From NCBI RefSeq assembly GCF_005233845.1, contig NZ_SZQL01000007.1, positions 62,001 through 126,000 of the forward strand: DNA of 64,000 nt. Direction: 5' to 3'. The notes beneath the pieces were generated by a model. The model was given only the letters and a program-made list of their open reading frames with translations. It had not been told where the DNA came from and searched no databases. The position numbers and the translations under genes are program-made. The DNA is from Ilyomonas limi. Its GTDB lineage: Bacteria > Bacteroidota > Bacteroidia > Chitinophagales > Chitinophagaceae. Below are positions 44,431 to 52,867 of the stretch, piece by piece. Position 1 is the first letter of the stretch, and each line of letters opens with the position of its first letter.

Positions 44431-45213
44431 ATGAAATCAAAGTTTATTTACTCCCCTTTAGGGGATGGGGGCACTGGTGGCGGTTTTCGCCTGGAAATTG
44501 CATGCTTTGATATTGCTTCTGCTATAAGAGCCTCCGCTGCCGGTGCAGACAGGATTGAACTGTGCGACAATGCTGCAGAAGGCGGAACTACACCCTCGTA
44601 TGGTATTTTAAAGCGGATAAAAGAATTGCTGCATATTCCCGTGTTTCCTATCATCCGCCCGCGGGGTGGTGATTTTTTGTACAGCAACGAAGAATATAAA
44701 ACAATGCTGTATGATGTGCAACTGTGCAACGATCTGGGTTTTGAAGGAGTGGTATTTGGTTTACTGACCAACATGGGCGCTGTTGATATAAAAAGAACCG
44801 AGCAACTGGTAAAAACAGCAGGCAATATGCAGGTAACATTTCACCGTGCTTTCGACAGGGCTGTTAATCCCTTTCATGCCCTGGAGTCGGCGATATATTG
44901 TGGTTGTAAGCGAATACTCACCAGCGGACAAGTACCCAATGCATATGACGGAAAAGAACTAATAAAGGAGTTGATAGAGCAAGCTGAAAATCGCATTATC
45001 ATTATGCCAGGCAGTGGCGTACGTAGCAACAATATTGCGGAGCTTGTTACTGATACAGGTGCTGTGGAAATACATTCCAGCGCAAGAAAAATGCAACCTT
45101 CTGCTATGCTTTTTACAAAGAAAAATATGCAGGAAACATTGGATACGATAGGTGTGGACGAAGTGGAAATAAGAAAGATGAAAATGACGTTGCAGAACTT
45201 ATCTGCTAATTAA
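44431..45213 (+). CDS. cutC: CutC family protein
   Basis: TIM-barrel protein linked to copper homeostasis in E. coli, though its exact biochemical role is not settled. IASAIRASAAGADRIELCDNAAEGGTTPSYG and VFPIIRPRGGDFLYS are signature blocks, with QVTFHRAFDRAVNPFHALE and RILTSGQ later. The first residues, KSKFIYSPLGDGGTGGG, are unlike other CutC proteins and are encoded by a GC-rich repeat; the natural protein would begin near FRLEIACFDIAS. The ATG at 44431 is preferred over the TTG at 44419. It follows the asparaginase gene by about 65 bases. Confidence 0.92.
   Translation: MKSKFIYSPLGDGGTGGGFRLEIACFDIASAIRASAAGADRIELCDNAAEGGTTPSYGILKRIKELLHIPVFPIIRPRGGDFLYSNEEYKTMLYDVQLCNDLGFEGVVFGLLTNMGAVDIKRTEQLVKTAGNMQVTFHRAFDRAVNPFHALESAIYCGCKRILTSGQVPNAYDGKELIKELIEQAENRIIIMPGSGVRSNNIAELVTDTGAVEIHSSARKMQPSAMLFTKKNMQETLDTIGVDEVEIRKMKMTLQNLSAN
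44451..44471. repeat. GC-rich palindromic repeat inside the CutC N-terminus
   Basis: ctcccctttaggggatgggg matches ctccccttcaggggatgggg at the LolC-like gene in 19 of 20 bases. It is translated as SPLGDGG. A related fragment (ccctgaagggactttg) lies just upstream at about 44370-44385, after the asparaginase stop. Confidence 0.7.
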
Positions 45214-45220
45214 TAAAAGA

Positions 45221-45243
45221 GCCCCGCTTATCAGTAGCGGGGC
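45221..45243 (-). terminator. Terminator of the T9SS cargo gene
   Basis: An 8-bp GC-rich stem (gccccgct with agcggggc) with a seven-base loop between convergent cutC and the T9SS gene. On the minus strand it is followed by TCTTTTATTAATT. The plus-strand side lacks a T tail. Confidence 0.75.
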
Positions 45244-45268
45244 ACGTCCATCATGTACTTGTATCTGC

Positions 45269-46303
45269 TTACTGTTTTAAGAATTTGGTAGTTGCCACCA
45301 CGTTATTGTTTTTATCCACCACCTGCAACAGATAAGTGCCGGCATTTAATGTCCCCACAGCTATGCGCTGGTTGAGCGAAGATACAGGTGCCTGCAAACG
45401 CCGGCTTCCATACACATCGCTGATGATGATTTGCGCAGCCTCTTCTGCTTCTATATGCACATTTATAAAACTGGCTGCCGGGTTGGGCGAAGCAGTAACC
45501 ATTCCTTTGTTTAACCCTAAATAAACAACCGGTCTTGACACATCAAAACAAGTATATTTATCCCATACTTTCACACGGTAAATACCGCGCTTTTCAGCAG
45601 TGTATTTTTGCCCGGTAGCGCCTGGAATATCACGACCATTGAGGCTCCATTGATAGTTTTGTGCCTTGCCGGCAATAAAGGTATTGCCTTCGCGTGTAAC
45701 GGTTGCCTTTAGCGAATCAAAAACAACCACCACTGCTAAATTCTGGCAGGCTGTAAAATCAGGGCAAACTTCAGGTGAACCGCACACGGTGTAAGAGCCG
45801 TTGCCGGTTACATGATACGATTGCTCATTAGCCCCTTTGATTGGCTCGTAATTATTATACCATTGCACATTGGTAGTATAAGGCTGCATAAAAGTGAACG
45901 TCAGCGAGTCTTTTGCACAATAATAACTGGTACCATAAAAATCCATGTACCTTGGCGGAATATTGGACATCATGGTTGGCGAAGCAAATGCCCAGCCATC
46001 TACCAGTACTTTTTCAGCAGTAGCTTTGCATTCATTTTTAGTAATTTCTACCGTAAAATAATAGCCGGCATCTTCATATTGGCTTACCTTCAGATAGCGG
46101 CTGTTGGCATCCTTAATCATTTTACCATCCTTATACCACTGGTACGTATCGTACTCCTCGGTGGTGTGCAACGAATCAGTTGCATTGGGACAAAGAATCA
46201 AATTGTCCGGTGCAATTACCGGCTGGAGATTGCATTGAGCTCTGGCATTAAAAACAATAAACATAGCAAGCATGCAACAAAAAAGCAGTAGTGTTTTTTG
46301 CAT
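45269..46303 (-). CDS. T9SS cargo protein with Ig-like domains and type A sorting domain
   Basis: Secreted protein of 344 residues. A signal peptide (MQKTLLLFCCMLAMFIVFNARAQ) is followed by three Ig/PKD-like segments with the recurring Q-W-Y-x-[DN]-G pattern (YQWYKDGKMI, VQWYNNYEPI, YQWSLNGRDI). The C-terminus is a type A sorting domain: TASPNPAASFINVHIE, then GTYLLQVVDKNNNVVATTKFLKQ. This routes the protein through the type IX secretion system to the surface. ATG 46303 was chosen over the TTG two codons upstream. Adhesion is plausible, but no ligand is evident. Confidence 0.88.
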   Translation of the reverse strand: MQKTLLLFCCMLAMFIVFNARAQCNLQPVIAPDNLILCPNATDSLHTTEEYDTYQWYKDGKMIKDANSRYLKVSQYEDAGYYFTVEITKNECKATAEKVLVDGWAFASPTMMSNIPPRYMDFYGTSYYCAKDSLTFTFMQPYTTNVQWYNNYEPIKGANEQSYHVTGNGSYTVCGSPEVCPDFTACQNLAVVVVFDSLKATVTREGNTFIAGKAQNYQWSLNGRDIPGATGQKYTAEKRGIYRVKVWDKYTCFDVSRPVVYLGLNKGMVTASPNPAASFINVHIEAEEAAQIIISDVYGSRRLQAPVSSLNQRIAVGTLNAGTYLLQVVDKNNNVVATTKFLKQ

Positions 46304-46569
46304 AGACAAGTTTAATTTTAATCGTTGAAAAAATTGGTTAGTTATTTTTCAATAGATACCTGCCTGTATTATCGCGCTGCCTGCAATTTTATATTTTTAT
46401 AAACAAATAAGTTGCGTAAGCAGAAAGCAGCGGATGCTATTTAATTAAACTAATATTATCACCATTTCCTTTTAGCAGCATGCATTGTATTCTGCTCACA
46501 GCTTATGCATGGCAACCTCATTGAAAGCAGTATTAAAAGCAGTATTAAATGTATAACGTAATAGAACCA

Positions 46570-47109
46570 ATGAATATCAGAGAAACGCTTTTGCAGGAAA
46601 AAATATATACCAAAAGTCAGGCAAATGCTTTTACCGCATATGCCTGTTTATCACCGGAACATTTTAAAGAATTAATGCAATGCTTTTTAGATAAAGAATA
46701 TCGTATAGCACAATATGCAGCCTGAAGTATAAGCGATGCTGCGCAAAGAAAACCGACATTAATACAGCCATATTTAAAAGATATTGTGCAGCAACTGCAA
46801 CGAACAGATGTGCATCCGGCAGTTGTGAGAAACAGCGTACGCATATTACAATTTATAAATATACCGGAAGCATTGCATGGCGAAGTAATGAATGCCTGTT
46901 TCAACTTTATTGAAAAACCGGCAACACCAGTAGCTATCAAAGCCTTTGCACTGACTACTTTATACAATCTCAGCAAGCATTACCCCGATATACAACAGGA
47001 GCTAAAAACGATAATTGAAGAGCGCATGGATAATGAAACGGCTGCCTTTGTAAGCCGTGGCAAAAAGATTTTGCAGCAATTACAAAAATGCAAAGCACCA
47101 CGTGTATAA
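46570..47109 (+). pseudogene. HEAT-like protein gene broken by an in-frame TGA
   Basis: A continuous frame from the ATG at 46570 (or 46549) to the TAA at 47107 is interrupted only by TGA at 46723-46725. Reading TGA as Trp gives one coherent protein of 179 residues, with IAQYAAWSISDAAQRKPTLIQPYL spanning the site, a pattern typical of helical HEAT-like proteins in Bacteroidota. TGA differs from TGG by one base, so a recent nonsense mutation is the simplest explanation. Downstream codons stay open and conserved-looking. The last 30 bases overlap the convergent TPR gene. A sequencing error is possible. Confidence 0.75.
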
Positions 47110-48330
47110 CGCCAGTCCAATAAAGTAAGCCGTCATCAACGCCATCATGCCAGTGATGCCTGCCAGTAAACCAACAGCGCTGATAACACCAACAGCTATC
47201 AACACAATGGAATAAATTAATACCAGCTTTTTGCGGCGCACCAGGTGTAAGTATTCAAACCGGCTTACGGGCAATACAAGTGTAAGAAACACCAGCGCTG
47301 CCATGTATTGATTATCCTCTGCAATCGTTGGGATATAATCGCCCAGCAAAGCCGTAAATGCAGCTACAAACAAGAGGGAAGCAATGACTGCCGCAACCTG
47401 CTTTTCTGTTTTGGTAAGCACATATTTGCTTTCGCTGCTAAAGAGTAACACCATATTTGCCATAGAAGCGCCTACCCACGAAAAAATAACAAATAACAGG
47501 TATATGCCAATCAAAATATAAGCTACCACATCAGCTCCGCCGGCAGTAGATAAGCGCGAAAGCAACTGTACCGATGCCCAGATGGCAATGACGGTTATCC
47601 AACGTGTTTGCTTCGACTTGGAGGACAGCCACAGCGAAAACATCAGCATCCATTTGTAAGGCAACAATTTTGCTTTCAAAGATTCTTTGTACCCCTGTCT
47701 CGCGCGTGCATTGTTAGGATTGATGCGCAGCGCTTCGCGAAAATGCTGGCGCGAAGTTTTATGTTTGCCTTTTTCTAAATAATGCCAGCCTACATTGGTG
47801 TGCGTAAAATCGTCTTCGGGATTAATGGCTAATGCTTCCCTGATCGTTTCGTAAGCTTCTTCATTATTTTTCAGGCGAAATAAAGCTTGTGTGCGGGCAT
47901 TCAGACAAGTGAGGTCTTCTGCATAAATTGCCAGGCCTTCATTCGCTTTTTCCAATGCTTCCCTATACCAGCGCATATCCAGCATAAGATAAGCATACAA
48001 GCCATAGTAAGCCGAGGCATAAGGATATAGCGCAATGGCCTTTTGAATATAAGATACCGCTTCGCCACGGTTATTCATGCGATAATGGCAAAACGCCAGC
48101 AGATAATAGTTGCGGTGGTAATCAGGCTCCAGCGCAATGCAGTTGTGCAGCAAACGGATGGCTTCATCATATTGCTTTTCATCTACCTTGCACTCTGCCA
48201 GCAGCAACAGGGCTTCTGCATCATCGGGGTTTTCGTGCAACGCAAAACCTATTTCTTTTTCCGCATCGCGCAGTCTGCCTTGCTGCAACAGCAGCCGTGC
48301 CCGTTGTATATGATTGTTTACTGCAAACAT
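47080..48330 (-). CDS. TPR protein with C-terminal membrane domain
   Basis: Protein of 416 residues. The N-terminal 220 residues are TPR-like helical repeats (EALLLLAECKVDEKQYDEAIRLLHNCIALEPD, then AYETIREALAINPEDD and HFREALRINPNNARAR). The C-terminal half has about five to six hydrophobic segments (about residues 245-415), so the TPR part faces the cytosol or periplasm. It lies 93 bases downstream of a TPR-AAA ATPase gene on the same strand, with a large inverted repeat between. The pair probably acts together at the membrane; the client is unknown. Confidence 0.8.
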   Translation of the reverse strand: MFAVNNHIQRARLLLQQGRLRDAEKEIGFALHENPDDAEALLLLAECKVDEKQYDEAIRLLHNCIALEPDYHRNYYLLAFCHYRMNNRGEAVSYIQKAIALYPYASAYYGLYAYLMLDMRWYREALEKANEGLAIYAEDLTCLNARTQALFRLKNNEEAYETIREALAINPEDDFTHTNVGWHYLEKGKHKTSRQHFREALRINPNNARARQGYKESLKAKLLPYKWMLMFSLWLSSKSKQTRWITVIAIWASVQLLSRLSTAGGADVVAYILIGIYLLFVIFSWVGASMANMVLLFSSESKYVLTKTEKQVAAVIASLLFVAAFTALLGDYIPTIAEDNQYMAALVFLTLVLPVSRFEYLHLVRRKKLVLIYSIVLIAVGVISAVGLLAGITGMMALMTAYFIGLALYTWCFAFL

Positions 48331-48339
48331 GTTTTATTA

Positions 48340-48415
48340 GTTTACAAGTTTACGGTTTCACGAGTTAAATTTAATGCCACCGACAAAAAACTTGTGAACC
48401 CGTAAATCTGTGAAC
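48340..48415. repeat. Inverted repeat between TPR-AAA and TPR-membrane genes
   Basis: The 26-base arms at 48340-48365 and 48390-48415 match as reverse complements at 21 of 26 positions, separated by 24 bases. Each arm is built of a degenerate 8-base unit (gtt(t/c)ac(a/g)a type). It fills almost the whole gap and would fold in the mRNA between the two genes. Confidence 0.65.
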
Positions 48416-48423
48416 TAGCGAAC

Positions 48424-49791
48424 TTATTTCTTAATCTTTAAATATTTCAAAATATCATCGTACAAGCCGCTTTCGTTGGCATACAGTGCATAATTGCGTG
48501 CGGTACTAAACCACTCGCTGGTAGTTGCTTTGTGCTGTTTGGCAGCTTTGAGCAAATCTTTGGTGGTTATTTTTTCAATGCTGCCTTTTAGCAAGCTTTC
48601 TTCCAGCTTATCTTCTACTGCAAGGTCAACGATAGCTTTCAAATCGGCGCCTGAATACGCTGGTGTTACTCTGGCAATAGCCTGAACATCTATATTATCG
48701 GCAGGCTTGCCTAATAAATGTTGTTTTAAAACTTCTGCCCTGCCTTCTTCATCCGGTGGCGCTACAAATATCACGCGGTCAAATCTGCCCGGTCTTCTAA
48801 AGGCGCTATCCACACTCCACGGCGCATTAGTGGCAGCCAATATCAGTACGCCCTCATTCTTGCGCTCCACGCCGTCCATTTCTGCCAAAAACTGGTTGAT
48901 AACATGGCGCATACTGCTTTGCTTTAAATCGCTGCGGCTGGCACCCAGTGCATCTACTTCATCAAAGAATAATACACAAGGCGTATTGTTGCGCGCCTGT
49001 TCAAAAATGGCATGTAAATTCTTTTCGCTGTTGCCCATCCACATGTCCAGAATATCGTGCAGTCCAATGTTGATAAACTTAGCGTCTATTTCGCCGGCAG
49101 TGGCTCTTGCCAAATAAGTTTTGCCGCAGCCTGGCGGACCATACAACAAAATACCGCCGCCTGCCTTTTTACCAAAAGCCTTGAATAAATCGGGATTCTT
49201 CAGCGGTTGAATAATTTTTAAAGCAATTTCCTTTTTTACGTCTTTCATGCCACCCACGTTCTCAAAACGCATGTCGGGCTTTTCCATAAAGAACTGTTGC
49301 TGTTTGGATTGCTGTGGTATTCCGAAAATATCCTCCTCTTCATTGCCGAATAAATTATTCAACTCCTCTTCTTCATTCATCATGCCACCGGCAGAAGGCA
49401 TACGCAGCACCGTATCTATCTCATCATCTTTAAAAGAAGGATTTTGCTGTAATACTTTTTTATACACGTCCACTGCTTCGCCATACGATTCTTCTTTAAT
49501 GAGGCAGCGTACAAACTGTACCATATCTTCCCAGTTCAATGCATTCTCTTTCAGTAATGCCTCGTACACTACAATAGCCGTAGAATATTTCTTTTGCCTG
49601 AAATACACGCTGGCTAAACCTTTGCGGGCTTTTATATTGCCATAATTACGTTTCAATATTTCGTTGTATTGCTCTGCCGCATTTGCAAAATCATTGCTAT
49701 TCATCATCAGTTCTGCAAGGTGCAGGCGCAGCGGAATATTATCGGGAGATAGAGCCAACGCCTCTTTCAATTGCTCAATTGCTTCGCTCAT
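48424..49791 (-). CDS. TPR-AAA ATPase (single AAA domain)
   Basis: Protein of 455 residues. An N-terminal TPR-like region (about 1-125) is joined by an acidic linker (EEEELNNLFGNEEEDIFG) to one AAA+ domain. Motifs are Walker A LYGPPGCGKTYLARA, Walker B VLFFDEVDALG, sensor 1 ILAATNAPW, the arginine-finger segment RRPGRFDRVIFVAPP and the C-terminal TPAYSGADLKAIVDLAVED. This resembles FtsH/Cdc48-type AAA domains but lacks the peptidase. ATG 49791 was chosen over 49815. The partner TPR-membrane gene follows on the same strand. Confidence 0.88.
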   Translation of the reverse strand: MSEAIEQLKEALALSPDNIPLRLHLAELMMNSNDFANAAEQYNEILKRNYGNIKARKGLASVYFRQKKYSTAIVVYEALLKENALNWEDMVQFVRCLIKEESYGEAVDVYKKVLQQNPSFKDDEIDTVLRMPSAGGMMNEEEELNNLFGNEEEDIFGIPQQSKQQQFFMEKPDMRFENVGGMKDVKKEIALKIIQPLKNPDLFKAFGKKAGGGILLYGPPGCGKTYLARATAGEIDAKFINIGLHDILDMWMGNSEKNLHAIFEQARNNTPCVLFFDEVDALGASRSDLKQSSMRHVINQFLAEMDGVERKNEGVLILAATNAPWSVDSAFRRPGRFDRVIFVAPPDEEGRAEVLKQHLLGKPADNIDVQAIARVTPAYSGADLKAIVDLAVEDKLEESLLKGSIEKITTKDLLKAAKQHKATTSEWFSTARNYALYANESGLYDDILKYLKIKK

Positions 49792-49965
49792 GGTAGAAAA
49801 TTGTTGAAGCAGCAAATATATTTGCTATATAGTAAAACTATATGTAAAAACGTACCACGCTGTAAAATTGTGCCGCTTTAGCAATATTTTAGAAGAAGCA
49901 TTATTTTTAATGTTGGGTGCCGCACCTTTAATTTTAAGCGTACATCCGGCATTACATCTATTAGT

Positions 49966-51147
49966 TTACGCATTTGCACTAATGTATTTTTTAATCGTTA
50001 TCCTGTTCACTAACCATAAAACAATCAATATTATAAACGCTGCAATGAAAGTAAACAGCGAAGGATAAGCGGATATAAAAATATGCTGACCTGATAAATA
50101 TTGCTTTGCAAAAAACTGCAGTACCGCAATAATGAGTAAAACGATTACAACAATCAATATATTGACAGGGAAAAATTGTTTCATTAAGAATTGATACAAC
50201 TGTTTTGGCGCTGCACCTAACGTAACTAATAAGGCAATGTCCTCTTTGCTCGAAGCAATGGTAAGCTGAATAAATAAAGTAAAAATGAGCAGTGCAAACA
50301 AGAACATTACAGCGCCAATTACACCCGAAACATTCACCACCATATTCACCACTTGCCGGTACTTGCTAAACCGCGTCTTATCCGCATCGGTACTTAAACT
50401 ATGCTCTTTTAAATAACTGACCAGTCTCGGATTGCCAGGATCGTTTGTTCTGATAACTACGCGCGAAGGTTGCGCCTGTTGTGTAGTACCAAATTTAGCA
50501 TTTGCCCAATCCATAAACTGCTGCGGCACCAATACCGATGTAATGCGGTCGCTAAAGCCCACCACTCTTGCATAATACTGCACTACGCCTTGCGGACCGG
50601 TAATGTTTACCTGTATCGGCAGGCTCATTACCAACTGCTGTGATAGCTGTGGTAAATCTTGCGAGGTTGCAAAGCCAAAGTTGTACATATCCAAAAAAGT
50701 ATTGGGCACAATCATCGGTATAAACTGAGAGTTATCGTCCCATTTCCAGTCTTTACTTTGCACATCCAAAAAGTCGTTTGGCACACTTTCAAAAAACAAT
50801 TCTGTATAAAAAGGGATATGTTGGCCGCCACTCGCCGATACTTTAAAACGGCTGGGTGTAAGCACGCCAACCGCTTCTACAAAAGGTTGTTGTTTTAGGT
50901 CATCAATTTCTTTATTGCTTAGTGTGGTGCTGCCTGTATTAGCAGCTGTTACTTGTTTATTAATAACGAGAAAATTGGCAATACTATCCTGGTTGGTTTT
51001 GCTGTGCAACAGTTCATCGTAATTTGCCTGCAACTGCACGGCAGAAAGTATCAAAGCCAATGCAATAGATAAGCCGGCAATCGCCATTACAAAGCGTATT
51101 CTGCCCGAGCCTGACTTAATTAATTTTTTAAGTAAATTATTCAGCAT
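49966..51147 (-). CDS. FtsX-like ABC permease
   Basis: Membrane permease of 393 residues with the FtsX/MacB layout: one N-terminal helix (about 19-40), a large periplasmic domain (about 42-270), and three C-terminal helices (about 275-390) with ASSKEDIALLVTLGAAPKQLYQFLMKQFF. The adjacent ATPase gene ends six bases before this start, so the two form one transporter. Substrate unknown; members often move lipoproteins, signals or peptides, or act mechanically on the wall. Confidence 0.85.
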   Translation of the reverse strand: MLNNLLKKLIKSGSGRIRFVMAIAGLSIALALILSAVQLQANYDELLHSKTNQDSIANFLVINKQVTAANTGSTTLSNKEIDDLKQQPFVEAVGVLTPSRFKVSASGGQHIPFYTELFFESVPNDFLDVQSKDWKWDDNSQFIPMIVPNTFLDMYNFGFATSQDLPQLSQQLVMSLPIQVNITGPQGVVQYYARVVGFSDRITSVLVPQQFMDWANAKFGTTQQAQPSRVVIRTNDPGNPRLVSYLKEHSLSTDADKTRFSKYRQVVNMVVNVSGVIGAVMFLFALLIFTLFIQLTIASSKEDIALLVTLGAAPKQLYQFLMKQFFPVNILIVVIVLLIIAVLQFFAKQYLSGQHIFISAYPSLFTFIAAFIILIVLWLVNRITIKKYISANA

Positions 51148-51153
51148 ACAACA

Positions 51154-51801
51154 TTATAACTGTAAATGTTTGGAATAATTAAAATGGTCGTCTTCATCTA
51201 AATCAGTCAAAATAAACCCTGCTTTTCTTGTGGCGCATTCTGCTGCAATCAACGAAGTTGCTCTTGCGGTATTCGCTTTATCCAAATGGCTGAAAGGCTC
51301 ATCCATCAGGAGCCAGGTAAATGGCTGTACTAATGCGCGAATAATGGCAATGCGCTGCTGCTCGCCATAGCTGCACAAGCCCGCGCGCTGGTCAAGAATG
51401 TATTGTACATTCAGTAACTCTGCCATTTCATCTATCTTGTTGCTTTCATAAAAAGGCTGTTGCAGCACGCGGTTCAACTCTATGTTTTCGCGTGCAGTGA
51501 GATGGTCAAACAAGCGCAAATCCTGAAAGATAATACTTACTGATTGTTGCCGCAACTGCGCAAGCGATGCAGGTTGAATTCCCTTCAGGTTTTCATTACC
51601 CCAAAGCACAGCGCCTTCATAATCACTGCGTAGTTTGTAAAGAATATGTATCAGAGTAGTTTTGCCCGTACCGCTTGGCGCTTTTATTTTTATCCATTCG
51701 CCTTCGGCAAATGTTACATGGGCATTCCAGATATCGGATTGCCGTTGCGCAAACCTATCTCTTAGTGGAATGGGTACTACCTGCTGTAACTGTATGTGCA
51801 T
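51154..51801 (-). CDS. ABC transporter ATP-binding protein (FtsE/LolD-like)
   Basis: ATPase of 215 residues. Walker A is IKAPSGTGKTT (about 39-49), Q-loop FQDLRLF (Gln93), Walker B WLLMDEPF (163-170). The ABC signature is CSYGEQQR instead of LSGGQQR, an unusual sequence that keeps the central Gly. The H-loop is also altered: the segment after Walker B ends ILTDLDEDDHF rather than a normal VTHD. ATP cycling may therefore be slow or regulatory. It precedes the permease gene by six bases. Confidence 0.85.
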   Translation of the reverse strand: MHIQLQQVVPIPLRDRFAQRQSDIWNAHVTFAEGEWIKIKAPSGTGKTTLIHILYKLRSDYEGAVLWGNENLKGIQPASLAQLRQQSVSIIFQDLRLFDHLTARENIELNRVLQQPFYESNKIDEMAELLNVQYILDQRAGLCSYGEQQRIAIIRALVQPFTWLLMDEPFSHLDKANTARATSLIAAECATRKAGFILTDLDEDDHFNYSKHLQL

Positions 51802-51884
51802 AAAGTTGCTAAAGTAGTGGTTTAGGATAAATGAGGGAGCGGGAAGATTTGTTAAAAGGAGACGGGGCTGGATAAAGTAGGCTT

Positions 51885-51919
51885 AAATGCTGACAAGGTT
51901 TTAAACCCTGTCAGCGTTT
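51885..51919. repeat. Short palindrome between tpiA and the ABC genes
   Basis: A 14-bp stem with one mismatch and one wobble (aaatgctgacaagg with ccctgtcagcgttt) around a ttttaaa loop. It belongs to the type of small palindromes common in Bacteroidota gene gaps. It is upstream of the ABC ATPase gene. Confidence 0.5.
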
Positions 51920-51926
51920 GTTGTTA

Positions 51927-52030
51927 TTGCGAGGGGTAGCGAAGCAATGATGTGGTTGTGCCCCTTGCTCAAACATACACAGGTGTTGCAGTGAGTAACG
52001 CATCGAAAGCTTCATAGTAGTACTGTGGCT
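51927..52030. repeat. Degenerate MITE-like repeat
   Basis: Begins attgcgaggggtagcgaagcaatg, similar to the left arm of the element at 41987, and contains catagtagtactgtgg, which reads in reverse as the actactatg core. The right arm is eroded. It is probably a decayed relative of the two clearer copies. Confidence 0.35.
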
Positions 52031-52044
52031 TGTTCTCAAATACA

Positions 52045-52070
52045 AAAGCTGTTGATACTTCAACAGCTTT
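52045..52070 (-). terminator. Terminator of tpiA
   Basis: A perfect 11-bp stem (aaagctgttga with tcaacagcttt) and a four-base loop, about 20 bases after the tpiA stop. The minus-strand tail is CTTTTGTATTTG. Confidence 0.75.
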
Positions 52071-52090
52071 CCATATTTTTTGATTCAAAA

Positions 52091-52855
52091 CTATTGTTTC
52101 AAACTATCAATGACTACACTAAACTCATCGGCTATCAGGGATGCGCCACCTACTAAACCGCCATCTACATCAGGCTCAGCAAAAATCTCTTTGGCATTGT
52201 TTGCTTTTACGCTGCCGCCATATAAGATAGAAATGGAATCCGCTACTTCTTGTCCATATTTTTGCGCCAGTTGTCTGCGAATGAAAGCATGCATTTCTTC
52301 TGCCTGCTCCTTACTGGCAGTTTTGCCGGTACCAATAGCCCAGATGGGTTCGTAAGCAATAACTACTTTTTGCACTTGTTCGGTCGTTAAATGATACAGC
52401 GATTCTTCCAGTTGCTTGGCAACATACGCATTTTGTGTATTGGCTTCGCGTATCTGCAACGGTTCGCCGCAACAAAAAATGGGAATGATATTATACTCCA
52501 GCAATAAGTCTGTTTTTTCGGCTAACTGCTGGTTAGTTTCATTAAAATATTCACGCCGCTCCGAGTGCCCGATAATGCAATAAGGGATGCTCAGACTTTG
52601 CAGCATTTCTGCCGATACTTCACCGGTGTAGGCACCACTCTTTTTGTTGCTGCAATTTTGCGCAGCTACAAACACATTTTGCTTACCCTGCAGCTTTTGC
52701 TGTGCGAGGTGTAGATACGGAAAAGGCACGGCAAATACAGCGGTACGATTGGCTGTAAGCTGATACTCTTTAGCAAGAATAGCATCTAACAGGGCTTCCC
52801 CTTTTTGCCAGCTTAAATTCATTTTCCAGTTAGCGGCAGCTATTTGTTTTCTCAT
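52091..52855 (-). CDS. tpiA: Triosephosphate isomerase
   Basis: Glycolytic enzyme interconverting dihydroxyacetone phosphate and glyceraldehyde 3-phosphate. Lys11 in AAANWKMN, His97 in CIIGHSERR and Glu169 in VIAYEPIWAIGTGKTAS form the catalytic set. The phosphate-binding loop ILYGGSVKANNA and GGLVGGASL are intact. Length 254 residues is normal. It follows the GlmU-like gene by 12 bases on the same strand, so the two are likely co-transcribed, and has its own terminator. Confidence 0.97.
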   Translation of the reverse strand: MRKQIAAANWKMNLSWQKGEALLDAILAKEYQLTANRTAVFAVPFPYLHLAQQKLQGKQNVFVAAQNCSNKKSGAYTGEVSAEMLQSLSIPYCIIGHSERREYFNETNQQLAEKTDLLLEYNIIPIFCCGEPLQIREANTQNAYVAKQLEESLYHLTTEQVQKVVIAYEPIWAIGTGKTASKEQAEEMHAFIRRQLAQKYGQEVADSISILYGGSVKANNAKEIFAEPDVDGGLVGGASLIADEFSVVIDSLKQ

Positions 52856-52867
52856 AGTTGATATGTA

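Noticed and set aside
46723-46725. TGA as selenocysteine in the HEAT-like gene
   Set aside because: The context fits Trp, no SECIS-like hairpin was recognised, and the protein is not a redox type.
49868-50068. Hydrophobic 66-codon plus-strand frame
   Set aside because: It overlaps the 3' end of the FtsX-like permease, which is clearly coding on the minus strand, and has no motif.
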